The notes under the pieces are model-generated. The model did no database searches. It was not told the origin of the DNA and was given only the letters and a program-made list of their open reading frames with translations. Shown piece after piece: positions 1-9,522 of a stretch of 34,891 nt of DNA; positions within the stretch are counted from its first letter, which is position 1; every line of letters begins with the position of its first letter. The translations under genes were made by a program, and so were the position numbers. The stretch comes from Oscillospiraceae bacterium (lineage in GTDB: Bacteria > Bacillota > Clostridia > Oscillospirales > CAG-272), in contig SVRG01000008.1 in NCBI GenBank assembly GCA_015064965.1, forward strand, positions 1 through 34,891, given 5' to 3'.

Positions 1-1
1 C

Positions 2-3000
2 GGCACACCCGGTTGGCGCGACGACAATGCTTTTATCGGTCTTAATCCCGGTGCACTTTATAGCGGCGGTACAAACTACGGTCACACCGTACTCGATGTA
101 GAGGATGCACCCCAGATTACCGAAAACTGGATAAACAGTTACGCTTGCGTTGAAAACTTCGACATTATAACAGGCTACAAGGAGGGCATCTCCAACATGG
201 ACACCGTATACCTCAGCGACAACGGTAACGATGCAAACAGCGGTGACTCTTTCTCAAAGCCGGTACAGTCAATCTCCCGCGCGTTTAAACTTCTTGGAAA
301 AGACGGCGGTACGATCGTTATTTCCGGCGATGTAAAAATTGATACTGCTACAAAAGCGTCCTTCCCCGCTCACGAAGGAACTGTCACCATCACATCCGTA
401 CACGAAGGCGTTGACTACCGTGAAACCGGCGCTTCTCTGCACTTTGGCGTTGACGTTTTTCTCGGCGGCGACACCGTGATTGAGCAAATCGACATCTCAA
501 ACACAAACGGCGCAGAATTCTACTGCCTCGGCAACAGCCTGCACATCGGCAAGGAGGTTTCTACCTCATATGACACAAACCCCATGGCTATCTGGGGCGG
601 CACCGACTGCGCACGCAGCGGTTCAACGATCTATAACACCAAATTCTTTGACTATACAATCGAAATCGACTCCGGCGATTGGTACTATGTACGCGGCGGC
701 AGCATCCGTACAGGTGAGGCGCAGGCAGTCGGCACTATCGGCAATGTAACAATCATCATCAACGGCGGCAGAATCACAAACACCACCACAAGCCCGACAA
801 TGAACGGCATTATCGCAGTCGGCGGCTTTGACGCGCTTGAGGGCGATGCAAACATCATCATAAACGGCGGCGAAATCAACTGTTCGGTTATGGGTCTTGG
901 CCGCCCCGGCACAAACTCTACTGCTACCAACAGCGCATATGCCCGCGGAAATATCAACATCACAATCACAGGCGGTAAATTCCGCAGCGGCATCACAGTC
1001 GGCGCGATCCACGACGTTATTGCAGGCGAGCTTGACGGCGACTTTACCCTTGCGGTTTCGGGCGGAAACTTTGCACAGGGCTTCAAGGGCTTCAATGCCG
1101 AAAGCGTGCTTGGAAACGCAACCATTATCACAAACGGCAATCTCGGACACAGCGAAGTAGAATTTGACAAGTCCATTCACGCAGAAAGCAACGCAAGCTT
1201 TGAAAAAGAGCTTGCATCCATTCGTCAGAGCAACGCAAAAGAAATCAACTACCCCTCAGTAAGCGTTAGAAACGATGTAGTTTATGTCCGCGACGACGCA
1301 ACCGGTGACGGCTCCACTCCAGAAAAAGCACTCGGAGATATCGTTGCGGCAAGCGAAAAACTCAAAAACGGCGGCACAATCGTTGTTTGCGGCAAATTGA
1401 CCGTGGACATGGGCAAAACTCTGCGTAAAACAGAAGGAAAGATCACCCTCACCTCCACATACGGCGGCACAGACTATGCCGCTCTTGCAAACGCACATAT
1501 TGAGCTTATCAAGCACATCGCATTCAACAGCGAAACTCTCATCGAAAACATCAGATTTGTTTCAAAGGGCAACGACTGCTATATCAGCGCCGAGGGTAAC
1601 AAATTTACCGTTGGTGACGGCGTTGTATGCGAAATCTTCAAGGGCAACCGCACCGAAGACTATCCCGACCTTATTGCAGGCTCGGTTACTCTTTCAAACT
1701 CCATCAAAAACGATATCCACATGACCGTTAAGAGCGGTACATGGGGCTCACTTGTCGGCGGTCAGTTCTCAATTGTTGCAAACTCCGGCAAGACAAGAAG
1801 AATTGAAGGCAATATCACACTTGACATCTACGGCGGCAAGTTTACCGATGACTGCTTTATCACAGGTCTCAACAACCTCAGCGGCAATGCAACTCTCAAC
1901 GCACACGGCGGCACCTTTGCCTGCTCGGTATTTGCAATTGCCGGCGAAGCAATTGCCGTAAACGGTGATGTAACCGTAAACGGTTACAATGCAGGTTTTG
2001 AGGGCGATATCCGCGTATCGAAAAACACTCTTCCCACATTTAACGGCACCTACACATTCAATGTAGAAAATGCGGACATCACACGCGCAAGCGTAATTGT
2101 CGGCACCGAGGGCATCGGCGGCAATAACACATCAAAAATTGCCGTTCCGGGCAATATCGACCTTAACGCTCCCCTTTCGGGCGAAATCACATTCACAAAC
2201 CCGATAGCAGGCTACGCTGACCCGTCAATAGTCTTCCATGAAGGATACTACTATTACACTTACGCCGCAGGTTACAACGGCGGTCAGGGTCTCTGGATGG
2301 CAAAGGCAGTTAACCTGTGCGATATCGGAAAGGTTGAACCCATTCTTATCTGGAGCCAAAAGCTTACAGGTCAGGCAAAAGAAATGACCGCACTTTGGGC
2401 ACCGCAGCTCTACTTTATGGACGGCAGATGGTATATCTACGCTGCAGCGCAGACTTCAAAGGATGCTGCAACCGGCGCAGACCGCCGCTTCCCATATGTA
2501 TGGACAGGTCAGGTTGATGATCCCACCGGTCCTTATGAATTCTTCGGCTGCATGGAAAACATCGACACCGATGTTCACAGCTACCTTTCACCCCGTGTAA
2601 TCAAGCATGGCGGCAAATGGTATATGTTCATGAGTGGCTTCTACCGTCCCGAGGACACAAATCCCCATACACAGAGAATGCGCGTCTGCGAGCTTGAAAG
2701 CCCCACAAAAATGGCTTCAAAGCAGATAGTGATTTCTTCTCCTTGCTACTACTACGAGTATGACCCCGCAGACAAAGCGATGACCAAGGGTATTATGGAA
2801 GGTCCGTATCCCTTCTATGCTCCAAACGGTGATCTGTACATGATTTTTGCGGCAGGTCACACCCGCACCGACTACTATTCAACAGGTATCATGCGTTTCA
2901 ACGGTACAGAGAGCGACAGCCTGCTTGATGAGAGCAAGTGGGAAAAGTTCCCCGAGCCGCTTCAGTACACAAACCTTGACAACTTTGTTTACTCCCCCGG

Positions 3001-3814
3001 CGCAATGATAGTAACCACCTCCCCCGACGGCTCAAGGTTCTACGGCGTTTACCACGCAAAGGAATACCACCTTTCCGCATACTCCATGCGCCGTATGCAT
3101 ATGCAGGAAATTACATTTGACGAAAACGGCTTCCCCACAATGGAAGACCCACAGCCGGTTTCCACCGTTTTCACCATGGAAATGAACTCGCTTCCGCTTG
3201 CAAAGCGCATTGACGGTTTCACCTCGGTAGAAACTTCTGAAGCCAAAGGAAAGTTTGAGCAGTCGCGCAAGTACAATAACAGCTTTACTGACGTTCCCAC
3301 AAACACATGGTTCTACACATATGTAAAGGTTGCATATGAATATGCACTTGCAAACGGCACATCGGAAACCAAGTTCTCGCCAAACGGCAAGTTTACCGTA
3401 GCGCAGGCGCTCACCGCAGCGGTCAATGTTCACAAGGCATATTACGGCACGACCGTGCGCGCCGCACAGGCAGGAGAAAAATGGTACACACCGTATGTTG
3501 AATACTGCGTAAACAAGGGCATTATCAAAGCAGGACAGTTTGATAATGTTGAACGCAATATCACAAGGGGCGAAATGGCAACCGTATTTGCAAACATCCT
3601 TCCGAGCAGCGAATACACCGCAGTAAGAAACGGCGCATGCCCCGATGTTACAAGCGATATGGCTTGCGCGGCAGCAGTTAAAAAACTCTTTGATGCAGGC
3701 ATTGTCGGCGGTGACGCAGGCACCGGCAATTTCCGTCCTAATGATGAAATTGTGAGAAGCGAAGCTTGCGTAATCTTTACCCGTATCGCGGCTAAAGAAC
3801 ACAGACAAAAGTAA
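2..3814 (+). CDS. Cell-surface multidomain protein: two beta-helix-like modules + GH43-like five-bladed propeller + three SLH motifs (5' end outside window)
   Basis: Frame 2 is open from base 2 (GTPGWRDDNAFIGLNPGALYSGG...), so the track's Met at 197 is internal. Repeated 'INGGxI/SGGxF' strands; GH43-like 'NPIAGYADPSIVFHEGYYYYTYA' and 'GIMEGPYPFYAPNG'; C-terminal 'FTDVPTNTWFYTYVKVAYEYALANG..FSPNGKFTVAQAL' SLH motifs. Confidence 0.85.
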   Translation, partial: GTPGWRDDNAFIGLNPGALYSGGTNYGHTVLDVEDAPQITENWINSYACVENFDIITGYKEGISNMDTVYLSDNGNDANSGDSFSKPVQSISRAFKLLGKDGGTIVISGDVKIDTATKASFPAHEGTVTITSVHEGVDYRETGASLHFGVDVFLGGDTVIEQIDISNTNGAEFYCLGNSLHIGKEVSTSYDTNPMAIWGGTDCARSGSTIYNTKFFDYTIEIDSGDWYYVRGGSIRTGEAQAVGTIGNVTIIINGGRITNTTTSPTMNGIIAVGGFDALEGDANIIINGGEINCSVMGLGRPGTNSTATNSAYARGNINITITGGKFRSGITVGAIHDVIAGELDGDFTLAVSGGNFAQGFKGFNAESVLGNATIITNGNLGHSEVEFDKSIHAESNASFEKELASIRQSNAKEINYPSVSVRNDVVYVRDDATGDGSTPEKALGDIVAASEKLKNGGTIVVCGKLTVDMGKTLRKTEGKITLTSTYGGTDYAALANAHIELIKHIAFNSETLIENIRFVSKGNDCYISAEGNKFTVGDGVVCEIFKGNRTEDYPDLIAGSVTLSNSIKNDIHMTVKSGTWGSLVGGQFSIVANSGKTRRIEGNITLDIYGGKFTDDCFITGLNNLSGNATLNAHGGTFACSVFAIAGEAIAVNGDVTVNGYNAGFEGDIRVSKNTLPTFNGTYTFNVENADITRASVIVGTEGIGGNNTSKIAVPGNIDLNAPLSGEITFTNPIAGYADPSIVFHEGYYYYTYAAGYNGGQGLWMAKAVNLCDIGKVEPILIWSQKLTGQAKEMTALWAPQLYFMDGRWYIYAAAQTSKDAATGADRRFPYVWTGQVDDPTGPYEFFGCMENIDTDVHSYLSPRVIKHGGKWYMFMSGFYRPEDTNPHTQRMRVCELESPTKMASKQIVISSPCYYYEYDPADKAMTKGIMEGPYPFYAPNGDLYMIFAAGHTRTDYYSTGIMRFNGTESDSLLDESKWEKFPEPLQYTNLDNFVYSPGAMIVTTSPDGSRFYGVYHAKEYHLSAYSMRRMHMQEITFDENGFPTMEDPQPVSTVFTMEMNSLPLAKRIDGFTSVETSEAKGKFEQSRKYNNSFTDVPTNTWFYTYVKVAYEYALANGTSETKFSPNGKFTVAQALTAAVNVHKAYYGTTVRAAQAGEKWYTPYVEYCVNKGIIKAGQFDNVERNITRGEMATVFANILPSSEYTAVRNGACPDVTSDMACAAAVKKLFDAGIVGGDAGTGNFRPNDEIVRSEACVIFTRIAAKEHRQK

Positions 3815-3830
3815 AAAGAGCGGAGAATTT

Positions 3831-6800
3831 ATGAAAAAACTAATTCTATCAATTCTATTTACATTAATCCTTTGCATCGGCGCTTTTGCGGCTGACACCG
3901 TTTATGTAAACGGTGTCAGCGGCAGCGACAGCGCAAGCGGCACATCTAACTCACCGTTTGCCACATTGCAAAAAGCACTTGATAAAGTGGTTGACGGCGG
4001 CACAATTGTTGTTTTGGGCGATGTAACGCTTAACGACGGTGCCGAACTTTCAAGCGAAAGCAAAGCGACTGTTTCTACAAATGGCAGCGCAAAAATCAAT
4101 GTTTCCGGAAAACTCTACATAAACGCGCCGCTCACATTTGAAAATGTCAATCTCGCATTTGCCGCAAATATTCCCATGATTTTCTGCGAGGGCAACAACG
4201 TAACCTTCGGCGAAGGCATAGTGAACACTTTCAGCGGCTATGCGCCGATAATTTACGGCGGCACCTATGCTGCAAAAAGCGGCATTACACAATCAAAAAT
4301 GCGTTTTTCCGACTACACACTTACCGTTAAAAGCGGCACATGGTACTATGTAAAGGGCGGCTCATTCCGCGACGGTGAAGGTCAGCCCGTCGGAACCCTT
4401 AAAAATGTTACATTAAACATTTTGGGCGGCACATTTACCTCAAACAAAAAAGGAACAGGCGACAACGCACTGATCTCCCCCACAGGCTTTGATGCTCTTG
4501 AAGGCACCGCTACTCTCAACATTTCGGGCGGTACTTTCGGTTGTTCCATCGTTGGCGTAAGCAGACCGGGATACAACTCAAGCGTATCAAACAACCAATA
4601 CGTCCACGGCAATATCAGCATCAATATAAGCGGCGGCACATTTAACGGCGGAGATATCCGCGCTGTGCAGGACGCTGTGGCAAGTGAAATTGACGGCGAC
4701 TTCTTTTTAACAGTAAGCGGCGGCAGTTTTTCAAACTTTGGCATAGTTGATGCGGCAAGTGTAAACGGTCTTGCCGTAGCCGATGTAATAAGCGGCATTT
4801 CCACAAGCGGATTTGCTCCGCTGATAAATCTCTCCGACACCTCGAGCGTTAAAGTAACAAATGGCGCTCTTATCCGTATAAGCGGCGCTGTTAATGCTTC
4901 TTCGCTCAGCATCTCCGGCGATAAAAAAGTTATTATTGAGGGTGTTACAGCCGATAGCGCAATCAACTTTGACCAAAACCTTTTTGTTGGCACAAATACC
5001 GAGATCAAAAACATTGCTCTCAACGGATACGGCGAAAAGGTTTTGAGCTGCTCCGACGGCAAAATCACCTTTGGCGAGAACATAAGCGGCAGCGGAATCG
5101 GACTTAAAAACTTTACCGACGCCACCGTTAAAAGCGGGCTTTATGCCTATATCAAGGGCGCGCGCGACAAGGATGTAAAGCTCCATATTGACGGCGCAAC
5201 AGTTTCAGGCGACGTTATCGCATCCACCGGCGAAAACAAGACAAACGGCTTTGTCCTTGTCACCTCGGGCACATTAGGCGGCAATATCTATGCCTTTGAA
5301 AACTGCGGAAACGTTGGCGCTGTTCAGATTCTTGGCGGCACCCACGAAGGCAAAATCGGCGCGACAAAATACGCAACCGAAAAGTCGGTTGATATTTTCG
5401 GTGCATACTCTGCCACAGACGGCGAAATTGATTATGCTTCGGTAATGAAATACAACGCACCCACCGATGCGGTATTTGTAACAAACGAGCTTAATCTTGC
5501 AGCCGGTCAGGTTGCCGGTGACGGCTCATCACCCCTTGCTCCCATGACCGACCTTGCAGCGGCAGTTACCGCCGCAAACGGCGAAAAGCAGGTTGTAATC
5601 TGCGGCCCGATTTATCTCACTTCTACATTAACTCTCCCGAAAATTGCCGCAAAAACAGTAATCACCTCAAAATACATGGGAATTGACTACCGCGACTTTG
5701 CAGATGCACGCATCGAGCTTTCTGACGGACTTCGCATCTCATCGGAAACAGTTATTGAAAACGTGACATTCCTTTCTGTCGAGAGATACACTTTTGTCAG
5801 CGCCGAGGGCAACAAGCTCACGATCGGCGAGGGCGTTGAGTGCAAGCTCTACAGCGGAAAGCGAATTGAGCAATACCCCACACTTGTCGGCGGAAGCCAT
5901 GCAAAAACCGACATTCTTCGCAACGTAAACCTCACTGTTAAAAGTGGCACATGGGGCATACTCTCCGGTGCTTCATACCACCCCTCCGACTCCGACACCA
6001 CCGAGTATCTCATAACCGGAAGTGTGTATGTATACATCCATGGCGGTACATTTACCGAGGGTGTTTATCTTGCCGGCAGAGCCTCTTTGAATGACGGAGC
6101 AAGATTATATGCACTTGGCGGCCTGTTTGAGTGCTCCATATACGGAAGCCATGACTCTGACACCACAATTAAGGGACATCTCCGTTTCTTCTTTGAGGGT
6201 GGCGAGTTTCACGGTGATATCAGCCGTTCCAAGGACGGCAGCGCGGTGGGCAAATACTTTACAATTAATCTTGCCGGCGGCAATTTTGACCGTGTAAGCA
6301 CTATCAACTGCGCAGGCGGCAACCTCAACATTTCAGACAACATCGACCTTGACGCAAAAATCGTAGGCAATGCAGAGTTTACAAACCCCATTGCAGGATT
6401 TGCAGACCCATCGGTAGTATATCATGACGGATATTACTACTATACCTTTGCAAAATCCTATCTCAGCAAGCCCGCAATTTACATGGCAAAAGCCGCAAAC
6501 CTTTGCGATATCGGCAACGTAGAACCGTTTATCATATGGGCGCAGGCAACCAGCGGCGAGGGTAGCGATATTCAAAGCGTATGGGCGCCTCAGCTATATC
6601 TCATCGATGGGAACTGGTATGTATACACCACCTGCGATGTAGGCATGGCAAGCAGCGTTTCAAACAGACGTATGCCGCGAATTTGGAAATGCTCTGACGG
6701 TAAACCCGACGGCAGCTACACATACATTGGCACGTTTACAAATCTCGACACCGCCATAGAAAGCTATCTCTCGCCGAGAATTATAAACTACGGCTCAAAA

Positions 6801-7607
6801 ATGTACCTCGTTTGCGGCGGATTTTACAGAGCCGAAGACTGCACCAATCAGCATATCCAGCGACTCTTTGCATGCGAGCTCTCAAATGCAACTACAATGG
6901 CTACAGCAATGAGCGTGATTTCCACTCCTCAATACAGTTATGAAGACGGCATCATGGAAGGTCCCTTCCCTGTAATCTCACCAAACGGCACTCTCTATCT
7001 GCTTTTCGCAGCCGGACACACCCGCACCGATGAATACTGCACCGGTATCCTACGCTTCAACGGCACAGAGAGTGACAGCCTGTTAAACGAATCAAAGTGG
7101 GAAAAGTCTGCAAATCCTCTTCACTTTGTAAACTATGAAAACGGAGTTTACTCCCCCGGCGCAATGGTAATCACCACCTCGCCGAGCGGCGACAAATACA
7201 TTGCCGTATACCACGCAAAAGAGTATCACTACTCGGCATACACAATGCGCCGTATGTATATGCAGGAACTCACCTTTGTAAACGATTTTCCCACCGTTGC
7301 AGAACCGCAGCCGACAAGCACAGTTTTTGAGATGGCACTTAATGAAATGCCGCTTTCCGAGCGCATCATAGGCTCACCTAAAATGGGAACAGTGGTGCCC
7401 TCTAACTACGGTCCATACTACGGCGAAACTGTTTACCACTCAAACGCTCTTTTAAGCAATGCCACTCTTCTTGATGCTCTTCGTGCTACCAAATTTTTCA
7501 TTGGCATAAAAGTGGAAGACTTCGACTTTGTTCGCTGCGATTTTGACAAAGACGGCAAGCTTGGCTCATCGGATATTTTAAACATAATAAAGCTTGCAAT
7601 AAACTAA
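3831..7607 (+). CDS. Secreted paralog of the upstream gene: beta-helix-like modules + GH43-like domain + dockerin-like C-terminal calcium loop
   Basis: Signal peptide MKKLILSILFTLILCIGAFA; 'NPIAGFADPSVVYHDGYYYYTFA', 'DGIMEGPFPVISPNG' near-identical to upstream gene; ends 'CDFDKDGKLGSSDILNIIKLAIN'. Confidence 0.85.
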   Translation: MKKLILSILFTLILCIGAFAADTVYVNGVSGSDSASGTSNSPFATLQKALDKVVDGGTIVVLGDVTLNDGAELSSESKATVSTNGSAKINVSGKLYINAPLTFENVNLAFAANIPMIFCEGNNVTFGEGIVNTFSGYAPIIYGGTYAAKSGITQSKMRFSDYTLTVKSGTWYYVKGGSFRDGEGQPVGTLKNVTLNILGGTFTSNKKGTGDNALISPTGFDALEGTATLNISGGTFGCSIVGVSRPGYNSSVSNNQYVHGNISINISGGTFNGGDIRAVQDAVASEIDGDFFLTVSGGSFSNFGIVDAASVNGLAVADVISGISTSGFAPLINLSDTSSVKVTNGALIRISGAVNASSLSISGDKKVIIEGVTADSAINFDQNLFVGTNTEIKNIALNGYGEKVLSCSDGKITFGENISGSGIGLKNFTDATVKSGLYAYIKGARDKDVKLHIDGATVSGDVIASTGENKTNGFVLVTSGTLGGNIYAFENCGNVGAVQILGGTHEGKIGATKYATEKSVDIFGAYSATDGEIDYASVMKYNAPTDAVFVTNELNLAAGQVAGDGSSPLAPMTDLAAAVTAANGEKQVVICGPIYLTSTLTLPKIAAKTVITSKYMGIDYRDFADARIELSDGLRISSETVIENVTFLSVERYTFVSAEGNKLTIGEGVECKLYSGKRIEQYPTLVGGSHAKTDILRNVNLTVKSGTWGILSGASYHPSDSDTTEYLITGSVYVYIHGGTFTEGVYLAGRASLNDGARLYALGGLFECSIYGSHDSDTTIKGHLRFFFEGGEFHGDISRSKDGSAVGKYFTINLAGGNFDRVSTINCAGGNLNISDNIDLDAKIVGNAEFTNPIAGFADPSVVYHDGYYYYTFAKSYLSKPAIYMAKAANLCDIGNVEPFIIWAQATSGEGSDIQSVWAPQLYLIDGNWYVYTTCDVGMASSVSNRRMPRIWKCSDGKPDGSYTYIGTFTNLDTAIESYLSPRIINYGSKMYLVCGGFYRAEDCTNQHIQRLFACELSNATTMATAMSVISTPQYSYEDGIMEGPFPVISPNGTLYLLFAAGHTRTDEYCTGILRFNGTESDSLLNESKWEKSANPLHFVNYENGVYSPGAMVITTSPSGDKYIAVYHAKEYHYSAYTMRRMYMQELTFVNDFPTVAEPQPTSTVFEMALNEMPLSERIIGSPKMGTVVPSNYGPYYGETVYHSNALLSNATLLDALRATKFFIGIKVEDFDFVRCDFDKDGKLGSSDILNIIKLAIN

Positions 7608-7622
7608 AAAGCCGGAGTTATT

Positions 7623-8843
7623 ATGAACTATAACTTTGAAAACACACCGTATGAACCAAACGGTTTTGGTTCATACGGCGGTGATGAGCAATTTCTTTAT
7701 CAAGGTTCACCTAAAAAAAAGAAAAGTAGCCCGTGGCTGCTTATAGCGATTTGCGCAATAAGTGCCATACTGCTAATCACCGGCGCACTGCTGCTTTTCG
7801 GAGACAATAGCGATGAAAAGTCAAGCGATATCCCGTTTTTTGAACTGCGGTACTTTTTAAACGAACTCAGTGAAAAAGAGCTTGAAATCTTTTGCGCAGT
7901 CTACGGTGGATTGATGAGTTTTGAAGAGGAGATCGCACTTCCCCACAGTATCAGCCCCGAAGACTTTTCCCCTATTGCAATGCTTTTATGCTATGAGTGC
8001 CCGGAACTGTTCCAATGCGATTATTCCGCCGGCTATACTTACTATAGCGGCAGTGTACCGCACGTAAAGTTTTCGTACCTGTATTCAAAAGATGAGTATA
8101 CTTCGATGCGCAGACAATGTGAAGACATTATAAACTCATTTATCACGGCAACTGACGGTTTTTCCGACTTGGAAAAAGAGAAATATGTATACGATTGGTT
8201 CGGACAAAATTGCCGCTACGACAAGTACAAAACTGACGCAGACAATCCTTACGGTGCATTTATAAACGGCTATGCAAAATGTGACGGCATCAGCCTTGCA
8301 ACAAAATGGGCAATGGAATCAATGGGCATACAATGCCTTTGCATCGGCGGAAGCGCAATTGACGGCGGCGCCGGCCATGCATGGAACATTGTAAACATCG
8401 GAGGAAACTTCTATCTGCTCGATACAACCTTCGGCGTTCCAACAGACGAATCCGTAGCAGATGAAACGAGTTTTCAAACATATGCAGGGTTTAACACAAC
8501 TGACACATGGGTAAACGAAAACTACACAGTGACCCCTCTGTTTTTACAAGTTGCGCGCATACCGAAATGTACAATAGCAACCGACTCATATTACTCCGCC
8601 GGAAAAGGTCTGGTACCGAGCGGTACAGATCCTGCCACAGTTATTGACGAAAAACTCATTGACTTAAAAAACGGCAAAACAGAGAGAATTGAACTTCAAT
8701 TTGAAAACTCTGCAGACTATGCTGCCTTTGTGAGCAACAGCAAGGACATCATTTACGGAGTTCTCGCAAAACACGGTCTCGCCTCAAGCAGTATAGAAAC
8801 TTATTTGCTTGACTATTATGCAGTTATCATTTCCGTATATTGA
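7623..8843 (+). CDS. Membrane-anchored transglutaminase-like protein
   Basis: N-terminal TM segment (SPWLLIAICAISAILLITGALLLF); Cys-His-Asp motifs 'GYAKCDGISLATKWAMESMGI', 'GHAWNIVNIGGNFYLLDTTFG'. Confidence 0.8.
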   Translation: MNYNFENTPYEPNGFGSYGGDEQFLYQGSPKKKKSSPWLLIAICAISAILLITGALLLFGDNSDEKSSDIPFFELRYFLNELSEKELEIFCAVYGGLMSFEEEIALPHSISPEDFSPIAMLLCYECPELFQCDYSAGYTYYSGSVPHVKFSYLYSKDEYTSMRRQCEDIINSFITATDGFSDLEKEKYVYDWFGQNCRYDKYKTDADNPYGAFINGYAKCDGISLATKWAMESMGIQCLCIGGSAIDGGAGHAWNIVNIGGNFYLLDTTFGVPTDESVADETSFQTYAGFNTTDTWVNENYTVTPLFLQVARIPKCTIATDSYYSAGKGLVPSGTDPATVIDEKLIDLKNGKTERIELQFENSADYAAFVSNSKDIIYGVLAKHGLASSSIETYLLDYYAVIISVY

Positions 8844-8844
8844 C

Positions 8845-8873
8845 AAAAAAGGCTTCCTTTCGGAAGCCTTTTT
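8845..8873. terminator. Bidirectional intrinsic terminator between convergent genes
   Basis: aaaaaaGGCTTCCtttcGGAAGCCtttttat. Confidence 0.85.
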
Positions 8874-8880
8874 ATCATTA

Positions 8881-9522
8881 TTATTTTAATATAAGCTCAT
8901 CTATTTCAAGAAATGCCTGTGCCTCGGAAATTGACGCTGTTGAAATAAGCTGCTTGGCGCCGCAGTTTTTACAGTACACGCAAACTGCGTCATCGAAAAG
9001 TTCAATATCATATTCGCCCTCACTGCAGTTGCAGCGGATAGCATGTTCCTCTTCGAGTTCCTTTAATATAAATCTTACAATATCATATATCTGCGCCACC
9101 GGGATCTCCTCGGTCTTTTCCTGTTGCGCCTTGAAAATATCAAGATTTTCTGCGCCGGCCTCTTTAAGCACCTTATAAAGCTCCTCGTCTGCACGGTCAA
9201 TAGCGGATGAAACATCATCGCCGTTTCCGATAAAGCAGAGCGAAAAGCCGGAAAGCGAGCACGGAAGTTCAAAGAGTTCGTTTTTGAAAAACAGCTCTTT
9301 GCTGATGACGAACTCATGGTCGCGCCGGCACACCATACAGGGCACCGAGATGCGGATCTTGTCATCATTTGTGCGTTTGATCGTCATTGAGCTTGAGCCG
9401 CACGGACATTTAAGTTTAAGCAAATCCGCAGAAAGCGAAAAGATACCGACTATGCTCTTTACGCCGCAGCCGCAATCGGGGCAACGGTATGCAACGGTGG
9501 TTTCATTGGGTTTTAATATCAC
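8881..9522 (-). CDS. Zn-ribbon protein of unknown function (CpXC-like)
   Basis: Cys pairs CPDCGC, CPCGS, CMVC; later CVYCKNCG; start overlaps mltG stop (ATGA). Confidence 0.6.
   Translation of the reverse strand: MILKPNETTVAYRCPDCGCGVKSIVGIFSLSADLLKLKCPCGSSSMTIKRTNDDKIRISVPCMVCRRDHEFVISKELFFKNELFELPCSLSGFSLCFIGNGDDVSSAIDRADEELYKVLKEAGAENLDIFKAQQEKTEEIPVAQIYDIVRFILKELEEEHAIRCNCSEGEYDIELFDDAVCVYCKNCGAKQLISTASISEAQAFLEIDELILK

Noticed and set aside
197-3814. Met at 197 as true start of the first giant protein
   Set aside because: The same frame is open and protein-like back to base 2, with no SD before 197; the gene starts outside the window.
3032-3898. 288-aa minus-strand ORF over the SLH region
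   Set aside because: Antisense to a clear coding region; translation shows no coherent family features.
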